This document shows positions 6,408 through 12,481 of a stretch of 12,481 nucleotides of DNA, piece by piece; the stretch's first letter is position 1, and each line of letters starts with the position of its first letter. The stretch comes from Chloroflexota bacterium. Lineage in GTDB: Bacteria > Chloroflexota > Dehalococcoidia > UBA1127 > JACQUN01. Made by a program: the position numbers and the translations under genes. Where the stretch lies: NCBI GenBank assembly GCA_016210285.1, contig JACQUN010000092.1:1-12481 (forward strand), in the 5' to 3' direction. The notes under the pieces are model-generated. The model was given only the letters and a program-made list of their open reading frames with translations, was not told the DNA's origin and searched no databases.

Positions 6408-8099
6408 ATGTATGACGAGCTTGCGGTGGATCTCCTGATCCTGGGCGGCGGGGGCGCCGGGCTGATGGCCGCCCTCCACGCCTGGGAGAAGAACCCCAGG
6501 CTTCGCATCGCCATCGCCGCCAAGGGTCTCCTCGGCCAGAGCGGGTGCACCCGGATGGTCCAGGGGGGGTACAACGCCGTCCTGGACCCCCGGGACTCCT
6601 TGGACCTCCACCTCCAGGACACTATCAAGGGCGGAGGCTTCATCAACAACCAGGAGCTGGCCTGGGCCCTGGTCAGCGATGCCCCCGGTCTCATCCGGGA
6701 GCTGGAGCGCCGCGGCTGCTTCTTCGACCGCACCCCTGACGGCAACGTCTATCAGAAACCCTTCGCAGGGCAGTCCTTCGACCGCACGGTCCACCGTGGC
6801 GACCTCACCGGCATCGAGATCATGACACGGCTCAAGGACAACCTCTTCGCCACGGACATCATCCTCCTGGACGAGCACCGTGGTCTTGAGCTATTCACGG
6901 ACGGCGACGGCACTGTCACCGGGGCCCTGCTCCTGGACGTGCGCACCGGCCGCTTCCTGGCGGTCAGCGCCAAGGCCACCCTGGTGGCGACAGGCGGTGG
7001 CGCTCGCATGTACCGCATCGCAGCTCCTTCACTGGAGAAGGCGGGCGATGGGATGGCCATGTGCTACCGGGCCGGATGCGTCATGCAGGATATGGAGATG
7101 TACCAGTTCCACCCCACAGGTCTCATCGCCGGCAACTCCATCCTCACCGGTTCGGTGCTAGAGGAGGGGCTGCGCGGCGCCGGGGGCCGCCTCACCAACG
7201 CCCTGGGCGAGCGCTTCATGGCCCGCTATGACCCGGAGCGGATGGAGCGTTCCACGCGGGACGTGGTGGCGCGAGCGGGATACATGGAGATCCAGGCAGG
7301 GCGGGGCACCCCGGACGGCGCTGTGCTCCTTGACGTCTCGCATCTCGGAGCGGAGTATGTGGAGCGAGCCTTCCCCGGTATGGTGGAACGCTGCCGCGAG
7401 ATAGGCTTCGACCTGGCCAGGGAGCCCGTCAAGGTGTCGCCGAGCGCCCACTTCCACATGGGGGGAGCCCGCATTGACGTCTGGTGCCATACCAACCTGG
7501 AGGGGCTCTTCGTGGCGGGAGAGGATGCTGCTGGCGTCCACGGGGCCAACCGCCTGGGAGGCAACGGCGTCGCCGAGTCCACGGTTTTCGGAGCCCGGGC
7601 CGGGGATGCCATGGCCGAGTTCGTGACACGCAGGCCCCAGCCAGCAGTCCGCGATGCCCAGGCGGAGGATGCTATCGTCGAAGCCTTGCAGCCGATAGGC
7701 CAGAGCGGACGAGAGGACATCCACGCCATCCGAAAAGAGATTGAGCGCCTGATGTGGGATAAGGTCGGGCTGGTGCGGCACGGTGGGGATATCCAGGACG
7801 CCTTGGCCGCCCTGGAATCCCTGGCGGAACGGGCGGGGCGGGCCTCGGTGCTCCCCCTGCCGGAGTATAACCTGGCGTGGCAGGAGTGGCTGAACGTGAG
7901 GAGCATCCTCACGGTTGCGAAGCTGACCGCGCTGAGCGCCCTGACCCGCACCGAGTCCAGGGGCTCCCACTACCGCAGCGACTACCCGCAGCGCAACGAC
8001 AGGGAGTGGCTCTGCAACGTCACCCTCCAACGCTCCGAGGGCGATGCACCTCGGGTTTGGACGGAGCCGGTCAAGTTCACCAGATTGCAGCCCGGCTAG
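6408..8099 (+). CDS. sdhA: Succinate dehydrogenase/fumarate reductase flavoprotein subunit (lacks the usual FAD-linking His)
   Basis: This 563-residue FAD protein would interconvert succinate and fumarate. Visible motifs are the FAD-binding GGGGAG at 13-18, QGGYNAVL near 52, QFHPTG with H235, EEGLRGAGG with E253, RSTRDVVARA with R284, HFHMGG with H348, and HGANRLGG with R382. These match the E. coli SdhA active-site residues H242, E255, R286, H354 and R399. The segment that normally reads SHTxxAQGG and binds FAD covalently through His reads SGCTRMVQGG here, putting Cys47 in that place. The FAD may therefore be non-covalent, as in L-aspartate oxidase, or linked differently. ATG 6408 is preferred: AGGAG (6395-6399) lies 8 nt upstream. 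TTG 6387 is in frame but less likely. Adjacency to the FeS and anchor genes argues against NadB. A fumarate reductase or a related C4-acid enzyme remains possible. Confidence 0.9.
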   Translation: MYDELAVDLLILGGGGAGLMAALHAWEKNPRLRIAIAAKGLLGQSGCTRMVQGGYNAVLDPRDSLDLHLQDTIKGGGFINNQELAWALVSDAPGLIRELERRGCFFDRTPDGNVYQKPFAGQSFDRTVHRGDLTGIEIMTRLKDNLFATDIILLDEHRGLELFTDGDGTVTGALLLDVRTGRFLAVSAKATLVATGGGARMYRIAAPSLEKAGDGMAMCYRAGCVMQDMEMYQFHPTGLIAGNSILTGSVLEEGLRGAGGRLTNALGERFMARYDPERMERSTRDVVARAGYMEIQAGRGTPDGAVLLDVSHLGAEYVERAFPGMVERCREIGFDLAREPVKVSPSAHFHMGGARIDVWCHTNLEGLFVAGEDAAGVHGANRLGGNGVAESTVFGARAGDAMAEFVTRRPQPAVRDAQAEDAIVEALQPIGQSGREDIHAIRKEIERLMWDKVGLVRHGGDIQDALAALESLAERAGRASVLPLPEYNLAWQEWLNVRSILTVAKLTALSALTRTESRGSHYRSDYPQRNDREWLCNVTLQRSEGDAPRVWTEPVKFTRLQPG

Positions 8100-8116
8100 C
8101 GCCCACAGGGCTTTCC

Positions 8117-8146
8117 TTGATTTCCCGGAGGGGTGGCTCGTATAAT
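8117..8146 (+). promoter_or_regulatory. Near-consensus sigma70-type promoter for the fatty-acid block
   Basis: TTGATT (8117-8122) and TATAAT (8141-8146) are separated by 18 nt. The -10 box is a perfect match, and AT-rich sequence is rare in this DNA. Transcription would start near 8153, leaving a leader of about 25 nt before GTG 8179. It lies between sdhA and the dehydratase genes and marks a change of operon. Confidence 0.75.
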
Positions 8147-8178
8147 CAATCCATCTTCAGGGATCGCCCAGGACAAGT

Positions 8179-8601
8179 GTGAGGGGAATGCAGGCGCCAC
8201 GCGTTGACATCAGCCGGCTCCCGCCAGGACACAAGATGCCATCCTCCACCTATGTTTTGGCCAGGGACGTGGTGCAAGCCTACGTCGCAGCGGTGGGAGA
8301 CGGCTCAACCCTGTACCAGGAGAGTGACCTGGTCCCGCCCACCGCCCTGGCGGCCCTGGCACTGCGAAGCATCCTGGAGGTCGTCACCCTTCCTCCGGGA
8401 ACGATGCATGGGGGCCAGGAGCTCCAGTTTCTCAGGGCGATGCGCACAGGGCAGCGCATCACCTGCCAGGCACAGGTGGCCCACAACAGCACGCGCGCAG
8501 GGTCGCGTTTCCTGGCAATTGACCTGGATGTCCGGGATGAAGGCGGCGAACCTGTCCTCCACGGGCGCAGCACCATCATCGTCCCTGGGGAGCGCCGCTA
8601 G
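8179..8601 (+). CDS. MaoC-like hot-dog protein, HadA-like dehydratase subunit (probably non-catalytic)
   Basis: The 140-residue product resembles the N-terminal half of MaoC-type dehydratases and mycobacterial HadA. It has TYVLARDVVQAYVAAVGD near residues 23-41, LVPPTALAALAL near 52, and HGGQELQFLRAMRTGQRITC near 77-96, the last being the typical second-strand hot-dog motif. The D-x-N-P-x-H catalytic pattern is absent (VGDGSTLY in its place), as expected for the substrate-binding partner of a heterodimer. The catalytic partner starts 3 nt downstream. Together they would dehydrate (3R)-hydroxyacyl thioesters. GTG 8179 has AGGA (8170-8173) 5 nt upstream; ATG 8188 is an in-frame alternative with poorer spacing. 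The assignment as a FAS II dehydratase subunit rests mainly on the neighbours plsX and fabG. Confidence 0.75.
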   Translation: MRGMQAPRVDISRLPPGHKMPSSTYVLARDVVQAYVAAVGDGSTLYQESDLVPPTALAALALRSILEVVTLPPGTMHGGQELQFLRAMRTGQRITCQAQVAHNSTRAGSRFLAIDLDVRDEGGEPVLHGRSTIIVPGERR

Positions 8602-8604
8602 CCC

Positions 8605-9030
8605 ATGCACCCAGGTGAAGGGCTCCCCACGGTAGCGAAGTTGGTGACGCAGGAGCAGGTTCGACGCTACGCCGAGGCTTCGGGTGACTTCAACCCTATC
8701 CATCTGGACCCAGCCTTTGCACAAGGCACGCCTCACGGGCGCACCGTAGCCCACGGGATGCTGGTCCTGGCGTTCATTTCCGAGATGCTGACGCAGGCCT
8801 TCGGGCTCCCTTGGCTGGAGAGTGGCAGGCTCAAGGTGCGGTTCAAGGGAGTGGTGTTCCCCGGCGAAACCGTTACGGCCTATGGAACGATCAAGGACGT
8901 CAAGGAAGAGGCGGCCACGCTAAACGTAGCCTGCACCGTTGGGTGCCGCAATGGGCGTGGCGAAGACGTGATGACTGGCGAGGCCGAAATGACCTTGCCA
9001 GGGTCATTCTTGGGAGGGAAAGAACCATGA
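8605..9030 (+). CDS. MaoC-like (R)-specific hydratase/dehydratase, HadB-like catalytic subunit
   Basis: The 141-residue protein is a single hot-dog MaoC domain. It carries the hydratase motif YAEASGDFNPIHLDPAFA, with catalytic candidates D28 and H33, followed by HGRTVAHGMLVLAFI and GRLKVRFKGVVFPGETV. It could dehydrate (3R)-hydroxyacyl-ACP, filling the FabZ step, or hydrate enoyl-CoA as in PhaJ. The non-catalytic HadA-like gene just upstream and plsX-fabG just downstream favour the ACP pathway. ATG 8605 follows the upstream stop by 3 nt, with GGGGAG (8587-8592) 12 nt upstream. Its TGA overlaps the plsX ATG (ATGA), so the two are translationally coupled. Confidence 0.85.
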   Translation: MHPGEGLPTVAKLVTQEQVRRYAEASGDFNPIHLDPAFAQGTPHGRTVAHGMLVLAFISEMLTQAFGLPWLESGRLKVRFKGVVFPGETVTAYGTIKDVKEEAATLNVACTVGCRNGRGEDVMTGEAEMTLPGSFLGGKEP

Positions 9031-10037
9031 GCAGCACTGCCGGACGGCGGGTCCGGGTGGCCCTGGATGCTATGGGGGGTGACCACGCGCCTGAAGAGCC
9101 CGTGAAGGGGGCCATTGCTGCCGCCACCACGGGGGAGGTGGACATCCTTCTGGTGGGGGACCCCAAGGCGCTTGAGGAGCCGCTCCGGCGTCATTCCCCC
9201 AGGGGGCTCACCCTCAAGGTGGTGCCGTCCGAGGGCATAATCACCGAAACCGACTCGCCGGTGCAGGGGCTGCGGCAGAAGCCACGAGCCTCCGTTGCCG
9301 TCGCCGCCGGGCTGGTCAAGGCCGGCCAGGCGGACGCCTTTGTGACTATGGGCTCCACGGGGGCAGCCATGACGGTTGCTACCCTGCTCCTGGGTCTCCT
9401 GGAAGGCATCGAGCGGCCTGCCCTGGGGGGTCCCATCCTGGGGGTAGCCCCAAAGACCGTCATCGTTGACCTGGGAAGCAACGTGGACTGCCGCCCTGGC
9501 GTCCTGGTCAGCTTCGGCGCCCTGGGCGCCGTCTTTGCCAGGACGCTGCTGGAGGTCCCGCAGCCTCGCGTGGCCCTCCTCAGCGTCGGCGCCGAGGAGG
9601 GGAAGGGCAATCGCCAGGTCCGGGAGACCTTCGAGCTCTTCCGCCGCAGCGGGCTGAACTTCATTGGCAACGTCGAGGGGCATGACCTCCCCGCAGGGAA
9701 GGCTGAGGTGGTGGTCTGCGACGGGTTTGTGGGAAACGTGCTAATGAAGTTCGCGGAAGGGCTGGGGGCCTCGCTGGCGCAGCACCTCCGCGGCAGGTCG
9801 AGCGTGCCCGGTGCTGAGTCTTTTGCCCAGGAGATCTACGACCTGACCAACGTCGTGGAGCAGGCGGGAGGCGGCCCACTCCTTGGGATAAACGGTGTAG
9901 CGGTGATCGGCCACGGCCGTGCCCGCGCACCGGCCATTGCCAACGCTATCGGGACCGCACGACGGGCCATAGCCATAGGGTTTGTGCAGGGCCTTCGGGA
10001 CGAGCTGGCCCGCCTGCGAGAGAAAGTCCAGGCCTGA
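9027..10037 (+). CDS. plsX: Phosphate acyltransferase PlsX
   Basis: PlsX converts acyl-ACP and phosphate to acyl-phosphate, the donor for PlsY in phospholipid synthesis, and acts at the inner face of the membrane. The 336-residue length is typical. Motifs are VALDAMGGDHAPEEPVKGAI near residue 11, MGSTGAAMTVATLLLGLLEG near 110, VDLGSNVDCRPGVLVSFGALG near 148, GAEEGKGNRQVRETFELF near 190, and CDGFVGNVLMKFAEGLG near 231. The usual SAGNTGA reads MGSTGA. ATG 9027 has GGGAGGG (9012-9018) 8 nt upstream and overlaps the previous stop. An upstream ATG at 8811 is in frame but reads through the hydratase gene in another frame. The stop overlaps the fabG start (TGATG). Confidence 0.96.
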   Translation: MSSTAGRRVRVALDAMGGDHAPEEPVKGAIAAATTGEVDILLVGDPKALEEPLRRHSPRGLTLKVVPSEGIITETDSPVQGLRQKPRASVAVAAGLVKAGQADAFVTMGSTGAAMTVATLLLGLLEGIERPALGGPILGVAPKTVIVDLGSNVDCRPGVLVSFGALGAVFARTLLEVPQPRVALLSVGAEEGKGNRQVRETFELFRRSGLNFIGNVEGHDLPAGKAEVVVCDGFVGNVLMKFAEGLGASLAQHLRGRSSVPGAESFAQEIYDLTNVVEQAGGGPLLGINGVAVIGHGRARAPAIANAIGTARRAIAIGFVQGLRDELARLREKVQA

Positions 10038-10795
10038 TGCAACCTCCGCTACGCTTCAAAGGCCGAGTTGCCCTGGTGACCGGGGGGTCCCGTGGCATCG
10101 GCAGGGCCATTGCCCTACGGCTGGCGGCTGAGGGTGCCCAGCTTGCTGTAAACTACCTCGTTCACCAGGAGGCTGCCAGGGAGGTGGTGGAGACCATCCA
10201 GGCCCAGGGAGGGGAAGCCCTGGCGGTTCAAGCTGACGCGGCCAGCGCCACAGAGGTACAGGCCATGTTCAAAACGGTGCTGGGAGCCCTTGGGCGCGTG
10301 GACATCCTGGTCAACAACGCCGGCATTATCAAGGACTCGTTGCTGGTCCGGATGGCGGAGGCAGACTGGGATGCGGTAGTCAACACCAGCCTCCGGGGGG
10401 CATACGTCTGCACCCGTGCAGCGTTGCGGGGCATGCTGCAACGCCGCTGGGGGCGGGTCATCACCATCTCCTCGGTCGTGGGGATTTCGGGGAACCCTGG
10501 GCAGGCCAACTACGCCGCTGCCAAGGCGGGCCTCATCGGGTTCACCCGCAGCGTAGCGAAAGAGGTGGCGTCCCGCAAGGTGACGGTGAACTGCGTGACC
10601 CCTGGCTATGTGAGCACGGAGATCGTGGAGGAGTTACCCCAGAGTCTGAAGGAGCGAATCCTGGCCCGCATCCCCCTTCAGCGTTTCGGAAGCTCGGAGG
10701 AGGTGGCCGCCCTGGTCGCTTTCCTGGTCAGCGAGGAGGCCTCCTACATCACGGGGCAGGTCATCAGCGTGGACGGCGGGCTCGTCCTGATGTAG
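10037..10795 (+). CDS. fabG: 3-oxoacyl-[acyl-carrier-protein] reductase
   Basis: This 252-residue short-chain dehydrogenase/reductase reduces 3-oxoacyl-ACP to (3R)-hydroxyacyl-ACP with NADPH. It has the Rossmann motif TGGSRGIG (15-22), NNAG (93-96), and a catalytic triad at S146, Y159 and K163 (NPGQANYAAAKAG). The C-terminal TGQVISVDGG is typical. The start ATG overlaps the plsX stop by one base, so coupling to plsX is likely. Context (dehydratase pair, plsX, enoyl reductase) supports a fatty-acid synthesis role over one of the many other SDR functions. The extra PPLRF at the N-terminus is short and within normal variation. Confidence 0.92.
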   Translation: MQPPLRFKGRVALVTGGSRGIGRAIALRLAAEGAQLAVNYLVHQEAAREVVETIQAQGGEALAVQADAASATEVQAMFKTVLGALGRVDILVNNAGIIKDSLLVRMAEADWDAVVNTSLRGAYVCTRAALRGMLQRRWGRVITISSVVGISGNPGQANYAAAKAGLIGFTRSVAKEVASRKVTVNCVTPGYVSTEIVEELPQSLKERILARIPLQRFGSSEEVAALVAFLVSEEASYITGQVISVDGGLVLM

Positions 10796-10810
10796 CCGCC
10801 TGATGCAGTC

Positions 10811-10832
10811 GAAGGGAGTGGCAGAGCCCTTC
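10811..10832 (+). terminator. Weak hairpin downstream of fabG
   Basis: GAAGGG (10811-10816) and CCCTTC (10827-10832) form a six-pair stem with a 10-nt loop, 15 nt after the fabG stop. There is no T-run, so a Rho-independent terminator is doubtful. It may belong to the repeat that follows, which reuses the same GAAGGG/CCCTTC words. Confidence 0.25.
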
Positions 10833-10854
10833 CTACGCTGCGCCTGTCACCCTT

Positions 10855-10932
10855 AGCCCTTCGGCGAGCTCAGGACAGGCTCCCCGAAGGGTCGAAGCTC
10901 TCCAGGACTCTTCACTGCGTTCAGAATGACGC
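10855..10932. repeat. Dispersed palindromic repeat between fabG and fabL
   Basis: CCCTTCGG (10857-10864) and CCGAAGGG (10884-10891) form a perfect 8-bp stem. GAGC/GCTC add four inner pairs across a C/C mismatch. Inside lies GCTCAGGAC, shared in inverted orientation with the window start (1-19). The right half runs through ACTCTTCACTGCGTTCAGAA to about 10932. I recognise this general pattern (CCTTCG-n-GCTCAGGAC and TTCnCTnCGnTCAGAATGA) as non-coding dispersed repeats in several bacterial genomes, but no database was consulted. The 177-nt spacer 10796-10972 holds nothing else but a weak hairpin and the fabL ribosome binding region. Confidence 0.65.
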
Positions 10933-10972
10933 AAGAGGCGGAGCCGGGTTCCCCCTAAAGGCAGGCAAGGGT

Positions 10973-11722
10973 GTGGAGTTTCAAGAAAAGGTTGCCGTGG
11001 TCACCGGCGGTTCACGGGGCATCGGGAAGGTCATCGCGCTGGAGCTGGCCGGGCGAGGCGCCCACATCGCCTTCAACTACCTGCGCAGCCACGAGGAGGC
11101 TCGGGCGACCCAGGAGGCGGTGGAGGCGCTGGGAGTCCGCTGTCTGCGGGTGCGGGCACATCTAGGCGACAGTGAGCAGATCCACAAGCTGTTCCAGACG
11201 GTTGAGGGGGAGTTCGGCAGGGTGGACATCCTGGTGAACAACGCTGCATCCGGGGTGCAGCGCACCGCCCTGGAAACTGAGGAGCGCCACTGGGACTGGA
11301 CCCTGGACATCAACACGCGGGCCCCCTGGGAGTGTGTGAAGGAGGTGGTGCGGCTGATGCCTCGGAGAGGCAAGGTGATCAACATCACGAGCCTGGGCTC
11401 CCAGCGGGTCCTGCCCTTCTACCTGGCGGTGGGCGTCTCCAAAGCGGGCCTGGAGGCCCTGACCCGCTATCTGGCCGTGGAGCTGGCCCCTCGGGGCATC
11501 AGCGTCAACGCCGTGGCTGGCGGCTACGTGGATACCGATGCCCTTCGCCACTTCCCTAACTGGCAGGAGATGCTCCGCGCCGCGCAGGAAAAGACCCCTG
11601 CGGGCCGCATGGTCACCCCGCAGGACATCGCCCGGGTGGTAGCCTTCCTCTGCAGCGACGCCGCCGACATGATTCGCGGGCAGGTCATCGTCGTGGACGG
11701 AGGCTACTCCGTGGTGGCCTAG
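10973..11722 (+). CDS. fabL: FabL-type enoyl-[acyl-carrier-protein] reductase (SDR family)
   Basis: The 249-residue SDR shares many signature segments with Bacillus FabL, the NADPH-dependent enoyl-ACP reductase III that performs the last step of each elongation cycle. From memory of that protein these are NNAASGV (89-95), HWDWTLDIN, SLGSQR, VGVSKAGLEALTRYLAVEL, DTDALRHFPN, TPAGRMV and ADMIRGQVIVVDGG. The Rossmann motif is TGGSRGIG (11-18). The active site is Tyr-x6-Lys (Y150, K157), the FabI/FabL spacing, and not the Yx3K of ordinary SDRs such as its neighbour FabG. GTG 10973 is chosen for the start MEFQEKVAVVTGG; only a modest AAGG site (10959-10962) lies upstream. No clear promoter was found, so it may be read from the upstream block. 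An alternative is a FabL-like reductase acting on enoyl-CoA. Confidence 0.85.
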   Translation: MEFQEKVAVVTGGSRGIGKVIALELAGRGAHIAFNYLRSHEEARATQEAVEALGVRCLRVRAHLGDSEQIHKLFQTVEGEFGRVDILVNNAASGVQRTALETEERHWDWTLDINTRAPWECVKEVVRLMPRRGKVINITSLGSQRVLPFYLAVGVSKAGLEALTRYLAVELAPRGISVNAVAGGYVDTDALRHFPNWQEMLRAAQEKTPAGRMVTPQDIARVVAFLCSDAADMIRGQVIVVDGGYSVVA

Positions 11723-11735
11723 AGATGCCCCCTGG

Positions 11736-11750
11736 GCCATGCGCCATGGC
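11736..11750 (+). terminator. Perfect short hairpin after fabL
   Basis: GCCATG (11736-11741), a CGC loop and CATGGC (11745-11750) form a perfect six-pair stem 13 nt after the fabL stop. The following bases are GCTCGCCCTTTCT, not a clean T-tract, so termination is possible but unproven. Confidence 0.35.
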
Positions 11751-11801
11751 GCTCGCCCTTTCTCCGGCAGACGTAGAGCCCAGGAGATGAGACCCTTCGC
11801 C

Positions 11802-11830
11802 TTGACTCTGTTTCGGGGCATTGCTACCCT
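11802..11830 (+). promoter_or_regulatory. Candidate promoter for meaB
   Basis: TTGACT (11802-11807) and TACCCT (11825-11830) are 17 nt apart. The -35 box matches five of six consensus bases, the -10 box three of six. Transcription would start near 11837, leaving about 15 nt of leader with AGGAGAG in it. Placement just before a gene with its own spacer supports it. Confidence 0.45.
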
Positions 11831-11851
11831 CAAACATGAGAGGAGAGCCCC

Positions 11852-12481
11852 TTGCTCCAGGAGTTGGTCCAGCAAACCCGCTCCGGCGACCGGCGGGCCC
11901 TGGCCCGCCTCATCACCCTCATCGAGCGGGGAGGCCAGGAAGCTGCCCGGGTCCTGGAGGCCATTCACCCCCACACCGGCAGGGCCTACGTCATCGGCAT
12001 CACGGGGCCGCCTGGCGCAGGGAAGAGCACCCTGGTGGACCACCTTACCCGCCTCTATCGGAGGGAAGCCCTTGCGGTAGGCATCCTGGCTGTGGACCCC
12101 ACCAGCCCTTTCAGCGGCGGCGCCTTCCTGGGCGACCGCATCCGCATGCAGCAGCACTACCTGGACCCCGGGGTCTTTATTCGCAGCATGGCGACCCGTG
12201 GCGCGGCAGGAGGCCTACCCCGCATGACCAGCGGGGCTGCCAAGGTGCTGGATGCCGCAGGCAAAGACATCATCCTGATCGAGACGGTCGGGGTGGGGCA
12301 GACGGAGCTGGAGGTCTTGCGCGTCGCTGACACCGTCGTGGTAGTGCTGGTGCCAGAGGCCGGGGATGCCATCCAGACCATGAAGGCTGGCCTCCTGGAG
12401 ATCGCCGACATCTTCGTCGTCAACAAGGCCGACCGAGAGGGTGCTGGACACCTCGCCACTGAGCTGGAGGCTACGCTGCAC
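11852..12481 (+). CDS. meaB: Methylmalonyl-CoA mutase-associated GTPase MeaB (partial, runs off right edge)
   Basis: MeaB is a G3E-family GTPase that guards and reloads the adenosylcobalamin cofactor of methylmalonyl-CoA mutase or related mutases. The visible 210 residues start LLQELVQQTRSGDRRALARLI and contain Walker A GPPGAGKS (52-59), DPTSPFSGGAFLGDRIRMQ, FIRSMATRGAAGGLPR, ETVGVGQTELE, and NKAD near the end. These are the MeaB/ArgK signatures in the right order. The full protein is normally about 310-340 residues, so roughly a third lies beyond the window. TTG 11852 is the first start codon after an in-frame TGA at 11837, and AGGAG (11841-11845) is 6 nt upstream, so the rare start is well supported. 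A mutase subunit or epimerase may follow outside the window. This hints at propionyl-CoA or another branched acyl-CoA route. Confidence 0.94.
   Translation, partial: MLQELVQQTRSGDRRALARLITLIERGGQEAARVLEAIHPHTGRAYVIGITGPPGAGKSTLVDHLTRLYRREALAVGILAVDPTSPFSGGAFLGDRIRMQQHYLDPGVFIRSMATRGAAGGLPRMTSGAAKVLDAAGKDIILIETVGVGQTELEVLRVADTVVVVLVPEAGDAIQTMKAGLLEIADIFVVNKADREGAGHLATELEATLH

Noticed and set aside
5616..6878. 420-codon minus-strand open frame across sdhB and sdhA
   Set aside because: It crosses the sdhB-sdhA boundary in antisense and has no family resemblance; it is a shadow of codon bias.
8101..8117. Short GCCC-ACA-GGGC hairpin followed by TTTCCTT as a terminator of the sdh operon
   Set aside because: Only four base pairs and a broken T-run; too weak to call.
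8811..9026. N-terminal extension of plsX from ATG 8811
   Set aside because: It overlaps the HadB-like gene in another frame; PlsX homology begins just after ATG 9027, which has a good ribosome binding site.
10796..10972. Small gene or riboswitch in the fabG-fabL spacer
   Set aside because: No open frame with a ribosome binding site, and the structure is explained by the dispersed repeat.

Overview
The window is GC-rich (mid-60s percent by eye) bacterial DNA. Every convincing gene is on the + strand, tightly packed and translationally coupled in places, and none looks broken. No tRNA, rRNA, CRISPR array, transposase or phage gene was seen. The lineage is a tentative call: a deep-branching, probably Chloroflexota-like (Dehalococcoidia/SAR202-type) bacterium. 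The support is the mix of acyl-CoA catabolism genes, two CaiB/BaiF CoA-transferases, a split MaoC-type dehydratase next to plsX/fabG, and dispersed repeats of the CCTTCG...GCTCAGGAC type. No marker gene settles it.

Region 1 (89-8099) reads as one long acyl-CoA/organic-acid catabolism and electron-transfer unit. In order it holds electron transfer flavoprotein beta and alpha (etfB, etfA), a PHP-family metal-dependent phosphoesterase, two adjacent class III CoA-transferases, and a succinate dehydrogenase/fumarate reductase set in the order membrane anchor, iron-sulfur protein, flavoprotein. ETF would take electrons from acyl-CoA dehydrogenases that lie outside the window. The CoA-transferases would activate an unidentified acid. 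If succinyl-CoA is the donor, the succinate released would be a substrate for the adjacent complex. The flavoprotein has Cys where the covalent-FAD His of SdhA/FrdA normally sits, so reaction direction or substrate is uncertain.

Region 2 (8117-11722) is a fatty-acid synthesis (FAS II) block. It starts with a near-consensus promoter (TTGATT-18 nt-TATAAT), then a HadA-like and a HadB-like hot-dog dehydratase subunit, plsX and fabG (the last three overlapping or nearly so). After a 177-nt spacer carrying a dispersed repeat comes a FabL-type (Yx6K) enoyl-ACP reductase. Together these supply ketoreduction, dehydration, enoyl reduction and the acyl-phosphate branch to phospholipids. The condensing enzymes, FabD and ACP are not in the window.

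Region 3 (11723-12481) has a possible hairpin and promoter, then a TTG-started meaB (methylmalonyl-CoA mutase-associated GTPase) that runs off the right edge. The left edge carries a partial, inverted copy of the repeat found at 10855-10932.

The points most worth following are the missing FAD-linking His in the SdhA-like protein, the single three-helix anchor of that complex, and the apparent replacement of FabZ by a HadAB-like pair beside FabL. I found no clearly new defence or mobile system.
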